Shown here: positions 43,931 through 52,548 of the stretch, one piece after another
How the letters are laid out: each line of letters starts with the position of its first letter
Numbering within the stretch: position 1 is the first letter of the stretch
NCBI RefSeq assembly: GCF_000820515.1
Contig: NZ_JXDG01000034.1
Span: 30,487-94,486, forward strand
Reading direction: 5' to 3'
Source: Pseudomonas batumici
GTDB taxonomy: Bacteria; Pseudomonadota; Gammaproteobacteria; Pseudomonadales; Pseudomonadaceae
Length of the DNA stretch: 64,000 nucleotides
Made by a program: the position numbers and the translations under genes
Notes under the pieces: model-generated
Told to the model about the DNA's origin: nothing
Databases searched by the model: none
The model's input: the letters and a program-made list of their open reading frames with translations, nothing else

Positions 43931-44428
43931 TTGGGCCAGCACCTGCCACGCCTGTGGCGTTACGGGCTGGTGTTGTCCCGCCAGCGACATATCGCCGAAG
44001 ACCTGGTGCAGGCCACCTGTGTCCGCGCCCTGGAGCGAGGCGAACAGTTCGTCTCGGGCACGCGCATGGATCGCTGGCTGCTGAGCATCCTGCATTCGAT
44101 CTGGCTCAATGAAATGCGCGCCCAGCGGGTGCGCCGGGGCCAGGGCCTGGTCGATGCCGACGAAACCCTGAGCTTCGATGGCGAACAGGCGGTGCAGACG
44201 CATGTACTGGCCGCCCAGGTGATCCGGCGCGTCGATGCCCTGCCCGACGCCCAGCGGGAAACGGTGTTTCTCGCCTATGTCGAAGGTCTTTCCTACAAGG
44301 AAGTGGCCCAGGTTCTCGACGTGCCCATCGGTACGGTCATGAGCCGACTGGCCGCCGCGCGCGTGAAACTGGCGGAACATCCGCCCCTGCGTGCAGTGCC
44401 CAGTTCAAACAGCGGAGAACGGCGATGA
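43931..44428 (+). CDS. ECF RNA polymerase sigma factor (start codon uncertain)
   Basis: A sigma-70 region 2/region 4 protein of at least 165 residues. Region 2 is LPRLWRYGLVLSRQRHIAEDLVQATCVRALE, and region 4 is LPDAQRETVFLAYVEGLSYKEVAQVLDVPIGTVMSRLAAARVKL. The only standard start in frame is TTG at 43931, which lacks a well-spaced ribosome binding site. A strong GGCGGAGG (43888-43895) instead points to ATC at 43901, giving (I/M)ASDKEIRTELGQHLPR, so the true start may be a non-standard AUC or a mutated ATG. The stop overlaps the anti-sigma start by four bases. Confidence 0.85.
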   Translation: MGQHLPRLWRYGLVLSRQRHIAEDLVQATCVRALERGEQFVSGTRMDRWLLSILHSIWLNEMRAQRVRRGQGLVDADETLSFDGEQAVQTHVLAAQVIRRVDALPDAQRETVFLAYVEGLSYKEVAQVLDVPIGTVMSRLAAARVKLAEHPPLRAVPSSNSGERR

Positions 44429-45210
44429 CCGACCAGCTTTCGCACTACAGCCCTACGGATGAACAGCTGGTGGCCTTTCTCGACAACGAAGTGGACGTCG
44501 AGGAGCGCGGCCGGATCGAAGCCGCCATTGCCCGTGACGAAGCCGTAGCCGAGCGTCTCGAGTGGTTGCTGCGCAGTGACCTGCCGTTCCGGGAGGCCTA
44601 TGGCGAACAGCTCGAACAGGCACCCCGGGCCCGACTGGAGGCGATGCTTGACGCCCTGCCGAAAGCAACGGCACCTACGTCCGTGAGCCGGCGCGGCTTC
44701 CTCGCCGTGGCCGCCAGTTTCATGGTTGCGGGGATTGCCGCAGACCACCTGTTCCAGGTCTGGCGCACACCCGCACCGTCGAGCGAAATCAGCTGGCGCG
44801 GGCTGGTGGCCGACTATATGGCCCTCTACACGGTGCAGACCCTGGAGAACCTGCCCGGCGACGAGGACGCTCACCGGGCACAGCTGCAAGGTGTCCAGCA
44901 GCGCCTGGGCCTGACGCTCGAACCTGCCCAGGTGCAACTGCCGGTTGCACAACTCAAGCGTGCACAGATGCTGGAGTACGAGCAGATACCGATTGCCCAG
45001 ATCAACTATCTGGACCCCCGGCACGGGCCGCTGGCGTTGTGCATTACCCGCTCGAAAACCGGCACCAGGGCCCTCGCCCAGGAAGTGCGACATGGCATGA
45101 ACGTGGTGTTCTGGTCCGGACCGGTCTACGCCTACATGTTGATCGGACGCAACCCGGTGGCCGAGCTGAACGACATGGCCGACCTGCTCAGACAGCGTTT
45201 CGCCAGCTGA
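44425..45210 (+). CDS. Anti-sigma factor with a single membrane segment
   Basis: A 261-residue transmembrane protein. The N-terminal cytosolic part has the anti-sigma zinc-finger-like helix pattern without the HCC ligands (TDEQLVAFLDNEVDVEERGRIEAAIARDEAVAERL). One membrane segment follows at about residues 93-112 (FLAVAASFMVAGIAADHLF). It is preceded directly by SRRGFL, a Tat-like motif. A periplasmic domain of about 150 residues ends the protein. The four-base overlap with the sigma gene argues that this is its cognate antagonist. The signal sensed is unknown. Confidence 0.85.
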   Translation: MTDQLSHYSPTDEQLVAFLDNEVDVEERGRIEAAIARDEAVAERLEWLLRSDLPFREAYGEQLEQAPRARLEAMLDALPKATAPTSVSRRGFLAVAASFMVAGIAADHLFQVWRTPAPSSEISWRGLVADYMALYTVQTLENLPGDEDAHRAQLQGVQQRLGLTLEPAQVQLPVAQLKRAQMLEYEQIPIAQINYLDPRHGPLALCITRSKTGTRALAQEVRHGMNVVFWSGPVYAYMLIGRNPVAELNDMADLLRQRFAS

Positions 45211-45307
45211 ACCGGGAGCTGCCAACCACCTACCGTCGGGGAGGCTGCCCGCTGCGGGCGGAACGACTAGACTCTGCGAGGTCGAGTTCAATTTCCAAGG
45301 AGGTCCC

Positions 45308-45961
45308 ATGTCCCCGTCTCTCAACCTGCCGCCCCTGAACGATCCGCGTTGCGCTCTGATCGTGATCGATGTGCAGAATGACTTCATCCCCGGCGGCCAA
45401 CTGGCGGTCCGGGGCGGTGACGAGATCGTGCCGCTGATCAACCGACTGGCGACCCACTTTCGCAACGTGGTCATCGCCCAGGACTGGCATCCCACCGGCC
45501 ACGCCTCGTTCGCCAGCAGTCATCCGGGCCATGCGCCCTTCGACAGCGTGCAACTGCCCTATGGCGCGCAAACCCTCTGGCCGGACCACTGCATACAAGG
45601 CAGCCACGGGGCGCAGCTGCATGCGGACCTGGACCTGCCCCATGCCCAACTGATCGTGCGCAAGGGCTGTAACCGCGACATCGACAGCTATTCGGCCTTC
45701 GTCGAAGCTGATCGGCGCACACCCACCGGACTTACCGGCTACCTTAAGGAGCGTGGTATCGATACGGTCTATCTGGTCGGCCTGGCGCTGGACTACTGCG
45801 TCGCCTGGTCGGCGCTGGATGCCCGGGCGGCGGGTTTCAGCACCGCCCTGATCGTCGACGCCTGCCGGGCCATCGACCTGGACGGTTCACTGCAACGCGC
45901 GCTGGGCGAGATGGAAGCCGCCGGGGTGAAGCTCATGAACTCGCAGGCCCTGGCGAACTGA
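45308..45961 (+). CDS. pncA: Nicotinamidase
   Basis: A 217-residue isochorismatase-fold amidase converting nicotinamide to nicotinate for NAD salvage. The catalytic triad is visible: Asp in IVIDVQNDFIPGG, Lys in LIVRKGCN and Cys in GLALDYCVAWSAL. The metal site is the Asp/His/His set in QDWHPTGHASF. AAGGAGG is eight bases before the ATG. It appears to be a single-gene unit. Confidence 0.96.
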   Translation: MSPSLNLPPLNDPRCALIVIDVQNDFIPGGQLAVRGGDEIVPLINRLATHFRNVVIAQDWHPTGHASFASSHPGHAPFDSVQLPYGAQTLWPDHCIQGSHGAQLHADLDLPHAQLIVRKGCNRDIDSYSAFVEADRRTPTGLTGYLKERGIDTVYLVGLALDYCVAWSALDARAAGFSTALIVDACRAIDLDGSLQRALGEMEAAGVKLMNSQALAN

Positions 45962-46015
45962 ACACGCTGCCAAGCCCCCCGCGCTTTCGCGCGGGGAGCA
46001 CCTGCCCCACCCGAA

Positions 46016-47689
46016 TCAGCCCGTCGTGTCCTGGGGTTGATTGACCTGCTGCACCACCGCATACACACTCAAGTCACTGAGTGTCACCTGCGCCAGTGTC
46101 TCGGCCCGTAGCGTCTGCAAGGCCTGGTACGCCCCCTGCTTCAAACGGGCGAGCAACAGGCGCTTGCCCTCGGCCTGGAAGCGCACGAAAAAGTCCTGCA
46201 AGGCTTCCAGGCTGGTGCCGTCGAGGTCCGGCGACTCTTCCAGGCTGAGGATCACCGAATGCACCGCCGGACCTTGCTGGCGAACCTGCCGCGAGACGCT
46301 GCCGAGGATGCGTTCGGCATTGGCGAAAAACAGCGGCTCGCCCGGACGCACGATCAGCAGCCCGGGCACCTCCCGTGCCTGGGGATGCAACTGGCAATCG
46401 ACGAAATCATGGCCGTCGGCAATATGCCCCAGCACCTGGATGGACGCCGAGGACATTTGCCGCAACATCAGCATCAGACTGATCGCCACCGCCGCCAGCA
46501 AACCGTCCAGCACCCCAAGCAGCAGCACCGCGGCCACCGCGCAGATCGCCAGGAAGCGGTCCCGTCGCCAGACGAAGTAGCGATGCAGGGGCTCCAGACT
46601 CAGGGCCCGGGTCAAGGCGTGAATCACGATGGCCGCCAGCACCGGCTCCGGCGTCAGGGCGATCAGCGGCAACAGGGTCAGCACGATCACCAGCACCACC
46701 AACGCCGCCACCACGCCGGCCAGACGTGAGGAGGCGCCGGCCGCCTCGTTCGCCGAGGTCGCGGAGTAGCCGGCACCGGCGGGCATGCCATGGAACAGCC
46801 CGGACAGCAGGTTGGCACCGCCCAGCACCAGCAGGTCGCGGTTGGAGTTCACCCGGTCACCATGCTTGAGGGCAAAGGCGCTGATGGAGCCGTAGGACTC
46901 CGCATAGAGAATCAACACCATGGCAAAGCCCAGCTCCACCAGCTTCAGCCATTCGGAGAACATCAGGTTCGGCAGCGACGGCACCGCCAGTTGCAAGTCG
47001 ATCACGCCGATCAGGCTGACGCCGTGGCCGGGCAGGTCCAGCCACTTGCCGGCGGCGACGCCGAGCATCACCACCAGCAACCCGCCCGGCAGGCGCCGGA
47101 AGCGTCCCATGACCGAGAGCAGCAGCAGGGCCACGGCCGCCACCGCCGCACCAGCCCAGTTCCAGCTCGGCAACTGGCCGAGCAATTCGGGGACGAAGCG
47201 AATCAGGTCGCTGTGGCTGGGATGCACATCGACGATGCTCGCGACCTGCTTGAGGATGATGGTCACCGCCAGGCCGAAGGCAAAGCCACGCAACACCGGC
47301 TTGGCAATGAAGGAAGTGACGCTGCCCAGCTTGAACAAGCCGGCGAGCAGGAACATCAGGCCGGTGATCAGCACCAGGCCGATGGCCATGGTCAGGCGCA
47401 GCGCCAGGTCGGGACCGGCCACCGAGACCGTGGCCGCTGCCAACACCGCGGCCGACGACGAGGTAGCAGACACGATGGCATAGCGGCTGGTACCGAACAG
47501 GCCGTAGCACAGCAGCCCGGCGAAGAGCGCGATGACCCCGGCCTGGGGCGGTAGGTTGGCGATACTCGAATAGGCGACGGCTTCGGGCAACAGCAGACCG
47601 GCAATCGACAACCCGGCGACCAGGTCCGCCCAGCCGCGCTTGGTTTCCATGGCAGGTGTCGGGGTTTGCACTACGGACGGCTCAGGCAT
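46016..47689 (-). CDS. SulP-family anion transporter with STAS domain
   Basis: A 557-residue inner-membrane transporter of the SLC26/SulP family. The transmembrane domain begins with DLVAGLSIAGLLLPEAVAYSSIANLPPQAGVIALFAGLL, the family signature, and includes ANLLSGLFHGMPAGAGYSATSANEAAGASSRLAGVVAAL. A C-terminal STAS domain covers roughly the last 120 residues (LLIVRPGEPLFFANAERIL, SVILSLEESPDLDGTSLEAL). The ATG at 47689 overlaps the end of the ParB-like gene by eight bases; a GTG at 47701 is an alternative. The substrate may be sulfate, bicarbonate or a dicarboxylate. Confidence 0.9.
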   Translation of the reverse strand: MPEPSVVQTPTPAMETKRGWADLVAGLSIAGLLLPEAVAYSSIANLPPQAGVIALFAGLLCYGLFGTSRYAIVSATSSSAAVLAAATVSVAGPDLALRLTMAIGLVLITGLMFLLAGLFKLGSVTSFIAKPVLRGFAFGLAVTIILKQVASIVDVHPSHSDLIRFVPELLGQLPSWNWAGAAVAAVALLLLSVMGRFRRLPGGLLVVMLGVAAGKWLDLPGHGVSLIGVIDLQLAVPSLPNLMFSEWLKLVELGFAMVLILYAESYGSISAFALKHGDRVNSNRDLLVLGGANLLSGLFHGMPAGAGYSATSANEAAGASSRLAGVVAALVVLVIVLTLLPLIALTPEPVLAAIVIHALTRALSLEPLHRYFVWRRDRFLAICAVAAVLLLGVLDGLLAAVAISLMLMLRQMSSASIQVLGHIADGHDFVDCQLHPQAREVPGLLIVRPGEPLFFANAERILGSVSRQVRQQGPAVHSVILSLEESPDLDGTSLEALQDFFVRFQAEGKRLLLARLKQGAYQALQTLRAETLAQVTLSDLSVYAVVQQVNQPQDTTG

Positions 47690-48299
47690 CGATCGGACCA
47701 CTCCAACCCGGCAGATAACGCGCGGCCTGGCTGCGGGCCAGTTTCAGAGCGGTCTTGCGCACCTGCTCGAACGACGCGCCGAGTTCGTTGCTGGGAATGC
47801 GCGTGCGGAAGAAGTCGGCCCAGAGAAACTCGCTGAAGGGCGTGACGTCCTTGGCAAAGCCACCGGCCCGGCGCAAGGCCCCCGCCAGACTGCGGTAAGG
47901 ATCGTCCTGCAGGTCGCCGATCTGCTCGGGCACCTTGTCGTAACCACGGCGAATACCCTTGGCATCGTAGGGATGGACCCACTGGTGGAAATCCATGATG
48001 GTCCAGAAGCTGTCGGGCTCGACGAACGAGAGGTCCTTGAGCAGCACCAGCGAAACGGTCTTCACCTCTTCGTGCATCAGGGCCAGGCCGAAGTGATGAT
48101 GGTCGACAATGTAGTGACGACCTTCAGGCCCCAGGACGCAGGGAAACCAGTGATTATCGAGGGCGGCTTCGCGCTCCTTGCGCTTGAGTTTCTGCCACTG
48201 GGCCTGCTTGAGGGCGACCTCTTGCAGGCCGACGGTGACTTGGGTGGGGTGCAGTTTTGCAAGCTTTGCGCTGATCAATTGCGGGCGGGCACGGGCCAT
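47682..48299 (-). CDS. ParB-like nuclease-fold protein (ParBc_2)
   Basis: A 205-residue protein with a ParB/sulfiredoxin-like N-terminal fold: LHPTQVTVGLQEVALKQAQW, FPCVLGPEGRHYIVDHHHFGLALMHEEVKTVSLVLL. The DHHHFG run is the conserved nucleotide/metal-binding signature of ParBc_2 proteins. It lacks the helix-turn-helix and dimer domains of true ParB, so chromosome partition is unlikely. Its last eight bases overlap the SulP transporter start, implying coupled expression. GGAG lies eight bases before the ATG. The function is unknown. Confidence 0.85.
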   Translation of the reverse strand: MARARPQLISAKLAKLHPTQVTVGLQEVALKQAQWQKLKRKEREAALDNHWFPCVLGPEGRHYIVDHHHFGLALMHEEVKTVSLVLLKDLSFVEPDSFWTIMDFHQWVHPYDAKGIRRGYDKVPEQIGDLQDDPYRSLAGALRRAGGFAKDVTPFSEFLWADFFRTRIPSNELGASFEQVRKTALKLARSQAARYLPGWSGPIDA

Positions 48300-48426
48300 T
48301 GAACATCTCCTGGCAGAAAAGTCCGGAACCTTGGACTGATCGCAAGCTTAGCCCTGAATGGCCCGAGTAGACACTGCGCAATGTCATTCTTCATGAGAAC
48401 GCCGGATCCGGAAAACATCGCGAAAC

Positions 48427-48512
48427 CTGTAGGAGCCGGCTTGCCGGCGATGGCGTCCTGACAGTCGATGCAAACCTCAAGGTCCCCATCGCCAGCAAGC
48501 TGGCTCCTACAA
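48427..48512. repeat. REPIN overlapping the glycerate kinase stop codon
   Basis: Arms GTAGGAGCCGGCTTGCCGGC and CATCGCCAGCAAGCTGGCTC are inverted. The right arm includes bases 48507-48509, which are the TAG stop of the glycerate kinase gene on the minus strand. Confidence 0.88.
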
Positions 48513-49667
48513 GGGATCGCGTTCGGTCCGTGAGCCTGCCGCCAGCTTCCAGACCCGGGCAATGTCCCCGGCCCGCGCACTCAGCAAGCGTGGCGCCTCA
48601 CGACAGGCCTGCTCCAGGCTCATGGGCCCGGACACCAGGGCAAAGGCCGCATCGACCCCATGCTCATACATCTGCTCATAGCCTTCGCCGAGGGTCCCCG
48701 CCAGCACGATCACCGGCACGCCCTGCTCCCGGGCGATCCGCGCCACGCCGAACGGGGTCTTGCCGCGCAAGGTCTGGGCATCGAAGCGGCCTTCGCCGGT
48801 TATCACCAGGTCGGCGCCGCGCACCGCATCGGCCAGGCCCACCAGTTCCGCCACCACCTCCACGCCGGGGCGAAAGCGTGCACCAAGGAAGGCCTTGGCG
48901 GCGAAGCCCAGGCCTCCCGCCGCACCGCTGCCCGGTTCGTCACGCACGTCCTGGCCCAGCACCTGTGCACAGAGATCGGCAAAATGCCCAAGGGCCGCAT
49001 CCAATTCACGTACCTGGGCCGGCGTCGCGCCCTTCTGCGGGCCGAAGATCGCCGAGGCGCCCTGCTCGCCGCACAAGGGGTTGTTCACATCGGCGGCAAT
49101 CTCGAAACGCACCTGGGCCAGACGCGGGTCGACACCGTCGAGCGTCACCCGCGCCACCCCGGCCAGGGCCAGTCCGCCGGCCTGCACGACCTGCCCCCGG
49201 GCATCGAACAGCCCTACACCCAGGGCCTGCAAGGCACCGGCACCGGCATCGTTGGTGGCACTGCCGCCAATAGCCAGGATGATGCGCCGCGCACCGGCAT
49301 CCAGGGCCGCGCGGATCAACTCGCCGGTGCCAAAGGTGCTGGTGATGCAGGCATCGCGCTGGCCGGTGGGGACCAGTTGCAAGCCACTGGCCTCGGCCAT
49401 CTCGATGATCGCCGTGGCGGTGGCGGGCAGCCAGCCCCAATGGGCGTCCACCGGGGTGCCCAGGGGACCGCGCACGCGCTCGCTGCGCAGCTCGCCGTTG
49501 CACGCCGCCAACACCGCCGCCACCGTCCCCTCGCCACCGTCGGCCATCGGGCATTGGATCAACCGCGCCTCGGGCAGGACCCTCGCCAGACCTTCGGCAA
49601 TCGCCTGGGCCACGCCTTCGGCGCTGAGGCTGTCCTTGAACGAATCGGGGGCGATGATGATTTTCAT
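48507..49667 (-). CDS. glxK: Glycerate kinase
   Basis: A 386-residue type-1 glycerate kinase (GckA/GlxK/GarK fold) phosphorylating D-glycerate to a phosphoglycerate. Marks: IIIAPDSFKDSLSAEGVAQAIAEGL at the start, CPMADGGEGTVAAVL, IILAIGGSATNDAGAGALQALG, and ITGEGRFDAQTLRGKTPFGVARIA. GGAG precedes the ATG. Its final residues and stop (ending DPL) run into a REP arm, so the C-terminus was probably trimmed or replaced by the repeat. It is next to a CdaR-type regulator and a sugar-acid MFS transporter. Confidence 0.94.
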   Translation of the reverse strand: MKIIIAPDSFKDSLSAEGVAQAIAEGLARVLPEARLIQCPMADGGEGTVAAVLAACNGELRSERVRGPLGTPVDAHWGWLPATATAIIEMAEASGLQLVPTGQRDACITSTFGTGELIRAALDAGARRIILAIGGSATNDAGAGALQALGVGLFDARGQVVQAGGLALAGVARVTLDGVDPRLAQVRFEIAADVNNPLCGEQGASAIFGPQKGATPAQVRELDAALGHFADLCAQVLGQDVRDEPGSGAAGGLGFAAKAFLGARFRPGVEVVAELVGLADAVRGADLVITGEGRFDAQTLRGKTPFGVARIAREQGVPVIVLAGTLGEGYEQMYEHGVDAAFALVSGPMSLEQACREAPRLLSARAGDIARVWKLAAGSRTERDPL

Positions 49668-49798
49668 GGGGACGATCTCCAGTTCTTGTGGCGTCCATGC
49701 TGCCAGTTGGAACAGGGAATGACGCCAGTCTGCTGCACAAGCCCGGCTGGGCTTTATTGTTCATTCCTACAAATCCGCCGCCGAGACCGGCACGATCT

Positions 49799-49886
49799 CC
49801 TGTAGGAGCCAGCTTGCTGGCGATGACGGCCGCAAGGACGATGCAAGACTCAAGGGCCTCATCGCCAGCAAGCTGGCTCCTACAGG
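49799..49886. repeat. REPIN overlapping the cdaR stop codon
   Basis: Nearly perfect inverted arms (GTAGGAGCCAGCTTGCTGGC and CATCGCCAGCAAGCTGGCTC) are separated by about 38 bases. The right arm contains the TAG stop (49880-49882, minus strand) of the cdaR-like gene. Confidence 0.88.
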
Positions 49887-50989
49887 GGCGATTCGTTGTA
49901 GGGCAGCAATTGCACCCCCAGGTACAAGTACAGCATCCCATCGAGACGCAACGGGTCGACCCCGCTGATCTCGGCGATCCGCTCCATCCGGTAACGCAGG
50001 CTGTTGCGGTGAATCCCCAACGCCTCGGCACAAGTCTGGCTCTGACCATCATGCTCACACCAACTGCGCAACGTGGCGAGCAACTGGCCATTGGCGTCCT
50101 TGGCGATCACCTTGCGCAACGGCTTGAGCAACTCCTCCAGCGCGTCGTCGCTGCGATGCCGCCAGAGCATCACCGGCAAGCGATAGCGATTGAGGAGCAG
50201 CAGGCGACAGTGGGGCAAGACCTCGCGACCATAGGCCAGCAAGTCACCGACCCGTCGATAGCAACGGCGCAAACCCTGCAGACCCTCGGCCTGCCCGCCC
50301 ACTGCAACCCGCGCGATCTTCCAGCCCAGGCTGTCGAGCTTTTCCAGCAGGCGTTGATCATCCAGGATCAGCGTCGCCGGGCGGCACCACAGCAGCGAGG
50401 CGGTGGACGCGCTCACGCACCAGCTGTCGGGATAACGCGACTGCAACCAGGTCATCAAGGCTTCGGCACTCTGGCCCGGGTCCAGCTCGAACAGGTAGGG
50501 AATCCGTGACAATTGCGGCTTGAGCCCCATTTGCCGGGCCTCGTCGATCAGCCGTGGCGAATCGCCCTCGTCACTGAGCAACAACGCCAGCAGATCGTCG
50601 CAACGCTGGCGCCGCCATTGCTGTTCGGCCTGCTGATGGCGCTGGCCCACCAGCATTTCGGCGGTCATGCGCACCAGTTCGGCATAAGTGCGCAGTTGCT
50701 CCGGCTCACCGGTAATACCCAGCACGCCGATCAGGCGCTCGTCGTGCAACAGCGGCAGGTTGATCCCCGGCTGCACGCCCTTCAGGCACCTGGCCGCCTG
50801 CTCATCGATCGCCACCACCCTGCCGTTGGCCAGCACCAGTTGCGCGCCCTCATGGCGGGTATTGATCCGCTCCGGCTCGCCACTGCCCAGGATCAGGCCC
50901 TGGCTGTCCATGACATTGACGTTGTACGGCAGAATGGCCATCGTCCGGTCGACGATATCCTGCGCCAGGTCATGGTCCAGTTCGAACAT
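49880..50989 (-). CDS. cdaR: Sugar-diacid regulator, CdaR family
   Basis: A 369-residue activator. An N-terminal sugar-diacid recognition domain (about 1-135: LAQDIVDRTMAILPYNVNVMDSQGLILGSGEPERI, GINLPLLHDERLIGVLGITGEP) is followed by a GGDEF-like middle region and a C-terminal PucR-type helix-turn-helix (CEHDGQSQTCAEALGIHRNSLRYRMERIAEISGVDP). CdaR proteins activate glucarate, galactarate and glycerate genes. The neighbours fit: glycerate kinase downstream and a divergent ACS-type MFS transporter. Its 3' end lies in a REPIN. Confidence 0.92.
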   Translation of the reverse strand: MFELDHDLAQDIVDRTMAILPYNVNVMDSQGLILGSGEPERINTRHEGAQLVLANGRVVAIDEQAARCLKGVQPGINLPLLHDERLIGVLGITGEPEQLRTYAELVRMTAEMLVGQRHQQAEQQWRRQRCDDLLALLLSDEGDSPRLIDEARQMGLKPQLSRIPYLFELDPGQSAEALMTWLQSRYPDSWCVSASTASLLWCRPATLILDDQRLLEKLDSLGWKIARVAVGGQAEGLQGLRRCYRRVGDLLAYGREVLPHCRLLLLNRYRLPVMLWRHRSDDALEELLKPLRKVIAKDANGQLLATLRSWCEHDGQSQTCAEALGIHRNSLRYRMERIAEISGVDPLRLDGMLYLYLGVQLLPYNESPL

Positions 50990-51060
50990 AGCGGTGGTGT
51001 CCTTGGTTCGGGTGGGTCGGCAAGGGTTTGTTCGTCAGCACAGGGTACACCGGCAAAGCC

Positions 51061-51074
51061 TGTGCACCAGCACA
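51061..51074. promoter_or_regulatory. Inverted repeat in the cdaR/MFS divergent region
   Basis: TGTGC-ACCA-GCACA is a perfect dyad roughly midway in the 172-base intergenic region. It is a candidate CdaR binding site. Confidence 0.45.
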
Positions 51075-51161
51075 AAGACAGCAAGCCTGGGGTGACCGAG
51101 ACTCACAGGGCGATCAACGTTACCCTTGCATCGCAAAAAATCATAATAAAGAGAGACCGCC

Positions 51162-52475
51162 ATGTCACAGAGCGCCGCGTTATCCCAGGCCACCGCTGAC
51201 TTGAAAGACGCCGTATACAAGCGCATCACCCTGCGCCTGATTCCCTTCATCTTCATCTGTTACCTGTTCAACTACCTCGACCGGGTCAATGTTGGATTCG
51301 CCAAGCTGCAGATGCTCGATGCGTTGAAATTCAGTGAAACCGTCTACGGCCTCGGGGCCGGGATCTTCTTCATCGGCTACGTGCTGTGCGGCGTGCCGAG
51401 CAACCTGGCGTTGAACCGCTTCGGTCCGCGGCGCTGGATCGCCCTGATGATGGTCACCTGGGGGGTGCTCTCCACCTGCCTGTTGTTCGTCAGCACGCCG
51501 ACCCAGTTCTACACCCTGCGCCTGTTCACCGGGGCTGCCGAAGCCGGCTTCTTCCCCGGTGTGGTGCTGTACCTCTCGCAGTGGTTCCCGAGCTTTCGCC
51601 GCGGACGGATCATGGCCCTGTTCATGTCGGCGATCCCGGTCTCGGGCCTGCTGGGCAGCCCCTTCTCCGGCTGGATCCTCACCCACTTTGCCGCGGGCCA
51701 GGGCGGCCTCGCCGGCTGGCAGTGGATGTTCCTGTTGCAGGGCATCCCCACCGTTACCCTGGGTATCGCGGCGTTCTTCCTGCTGGCGGACAAATTCGCC
51801 AATGCCAAGTGGCTGACCGCCGAGGAACGCGACGTGCTGGAAGCCGACCAGGCCTTCGATGCCGCCAACAAGCCGAAAACCGTCAGCGACTCGCTGGGGG
51901 AAGTGTTCAAGAACCCGGCCATCTGGGCGTTCGGCCTGATCTACTTCTGTATCCAGAGCGGCGTCTACGCCATCAACTTCTGGTTGCCGTCGATCATCAA
52001 GAACCTGGGCTTTGCCGACAACCTGGTGATCGGCTGGCTCAGTGCGATTCCCTACCTGCTGGCGGCGCTGTTCATGTTGCTGGTGGGGCGCTCCGCCGAC
52101 CTGCGCAAGGAGCGGCGCTGGCACCTGGTGGTACCGATGCTGATGGGCGCCATCGGCCTGCTGATCGCGGTCAACTTCGCCACATCGCCGGCCATTGCCA
52201 TTCTCGGCCTGAGCATCGCGACCATGGGCGCCCTCACCGGCCTGCCGATGTTCTGGCCGGTGCCCACCGCCCTGCTCAGCGCCGGCGCGGCTGCCGGTGG
52301 CCTGGCGCTGATCAACTCCATGGGCCAGATGGCCGGCTTCCTCAGCCCCTATCTGGTGGGCTGGATCAAGGATGCCAGCGGCTCCACCGATGCCGCCCTG
52401 TATGTACTCGCCGCCGTGATCGTCGCCGGCAGCCTGCTGGCCCTGCGCATGACCCGCACCTTGCGGGCGGCTTGA
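51162..52475 (+). CDS. MFS transporter, anion:cation symporter type (probable glycerate/sugar-acid uptake)
   Basis: A 437-residue 12-helix major facilitator. The N-terminal signature LIPFIFICYLFNYLDRVNVGFAKLQM and the loop 2-3 motif GYVLCGVPSNLALNRFGPRRWIA are typical of ACS-family carriers such as GudP and phthalate/tartrate transporters. Helix 4-5 carries TGAAEAGFFPGVVLYLSQWFP. It is divergent from cdaR and close to glycerate kinase, so D-glycerate or an aldarate is the likely substrate. GAGAG lies before the ATG. Confidence 0.92.
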   Translation: MSQSAALSQATADLKDAVYKRITLRLIPFIFICYLFNYLDRVNVGFAKLQMLDALKFSETVYGLGAGIFFIGYVLCGVPSNLALNRFGPRRWIALMMVTWGVLSTCLLFVSTPTQFYTLRLFTGAAEAGFFPGVVLYLSQWFPSFRRGRIMALFMSAIPVSGLLGSPFSGWILTHFAAGQGGLAGWQWMFLLQGIPTVTLGIAAFFLLADKFANAKWLTAEERDVLEADQAFDAANKPKTVSDSLGEVFKNPAIWAFGLIYFCIQSGVYAINFWLPSIIKNLGFADNLVIGWLSAIPYLLAALFMLLVGRSADLRKERRWHLVVPMLMGAIGLLIAVNFATSPAIAILGLSIATMGALTGLPMFWPVPTALLSAGAAAGGLALINSMGQMAGFLSPYLVGWIKDASGSTDAALYVLAAVIVAGSLLALRMTRTLRAA

Positions 52476-52486
52476 ACCCCGCGCAA

Positions 52487-52526
52487 CAAAAAACCCGAGG
52501 ATCGACATCGCTGTCGCCCCTCGGGC
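52487..52526 (-). terminator. Terminator of the small Lys/His-rich gene
   Basis: A seven-base-pair CCCGAGG/CCTCGGG stem with a further internal stem is followed by TTTTTTG on the minus strand. It lies 23 bases past the small gene and also faces the converging MFS gene. Confidence 0.8.
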
Positions 52527-52548
52527 CCGTATCCCCCAATGAATGAAG

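Noticed and set aside
47682..48299. Chromosome-partition ParB
   Set aside because: It has only the ParBc_2 N-terminal fold and lacks the helix-turn-helix and C-terminal dimer domain; no parA is nearby.
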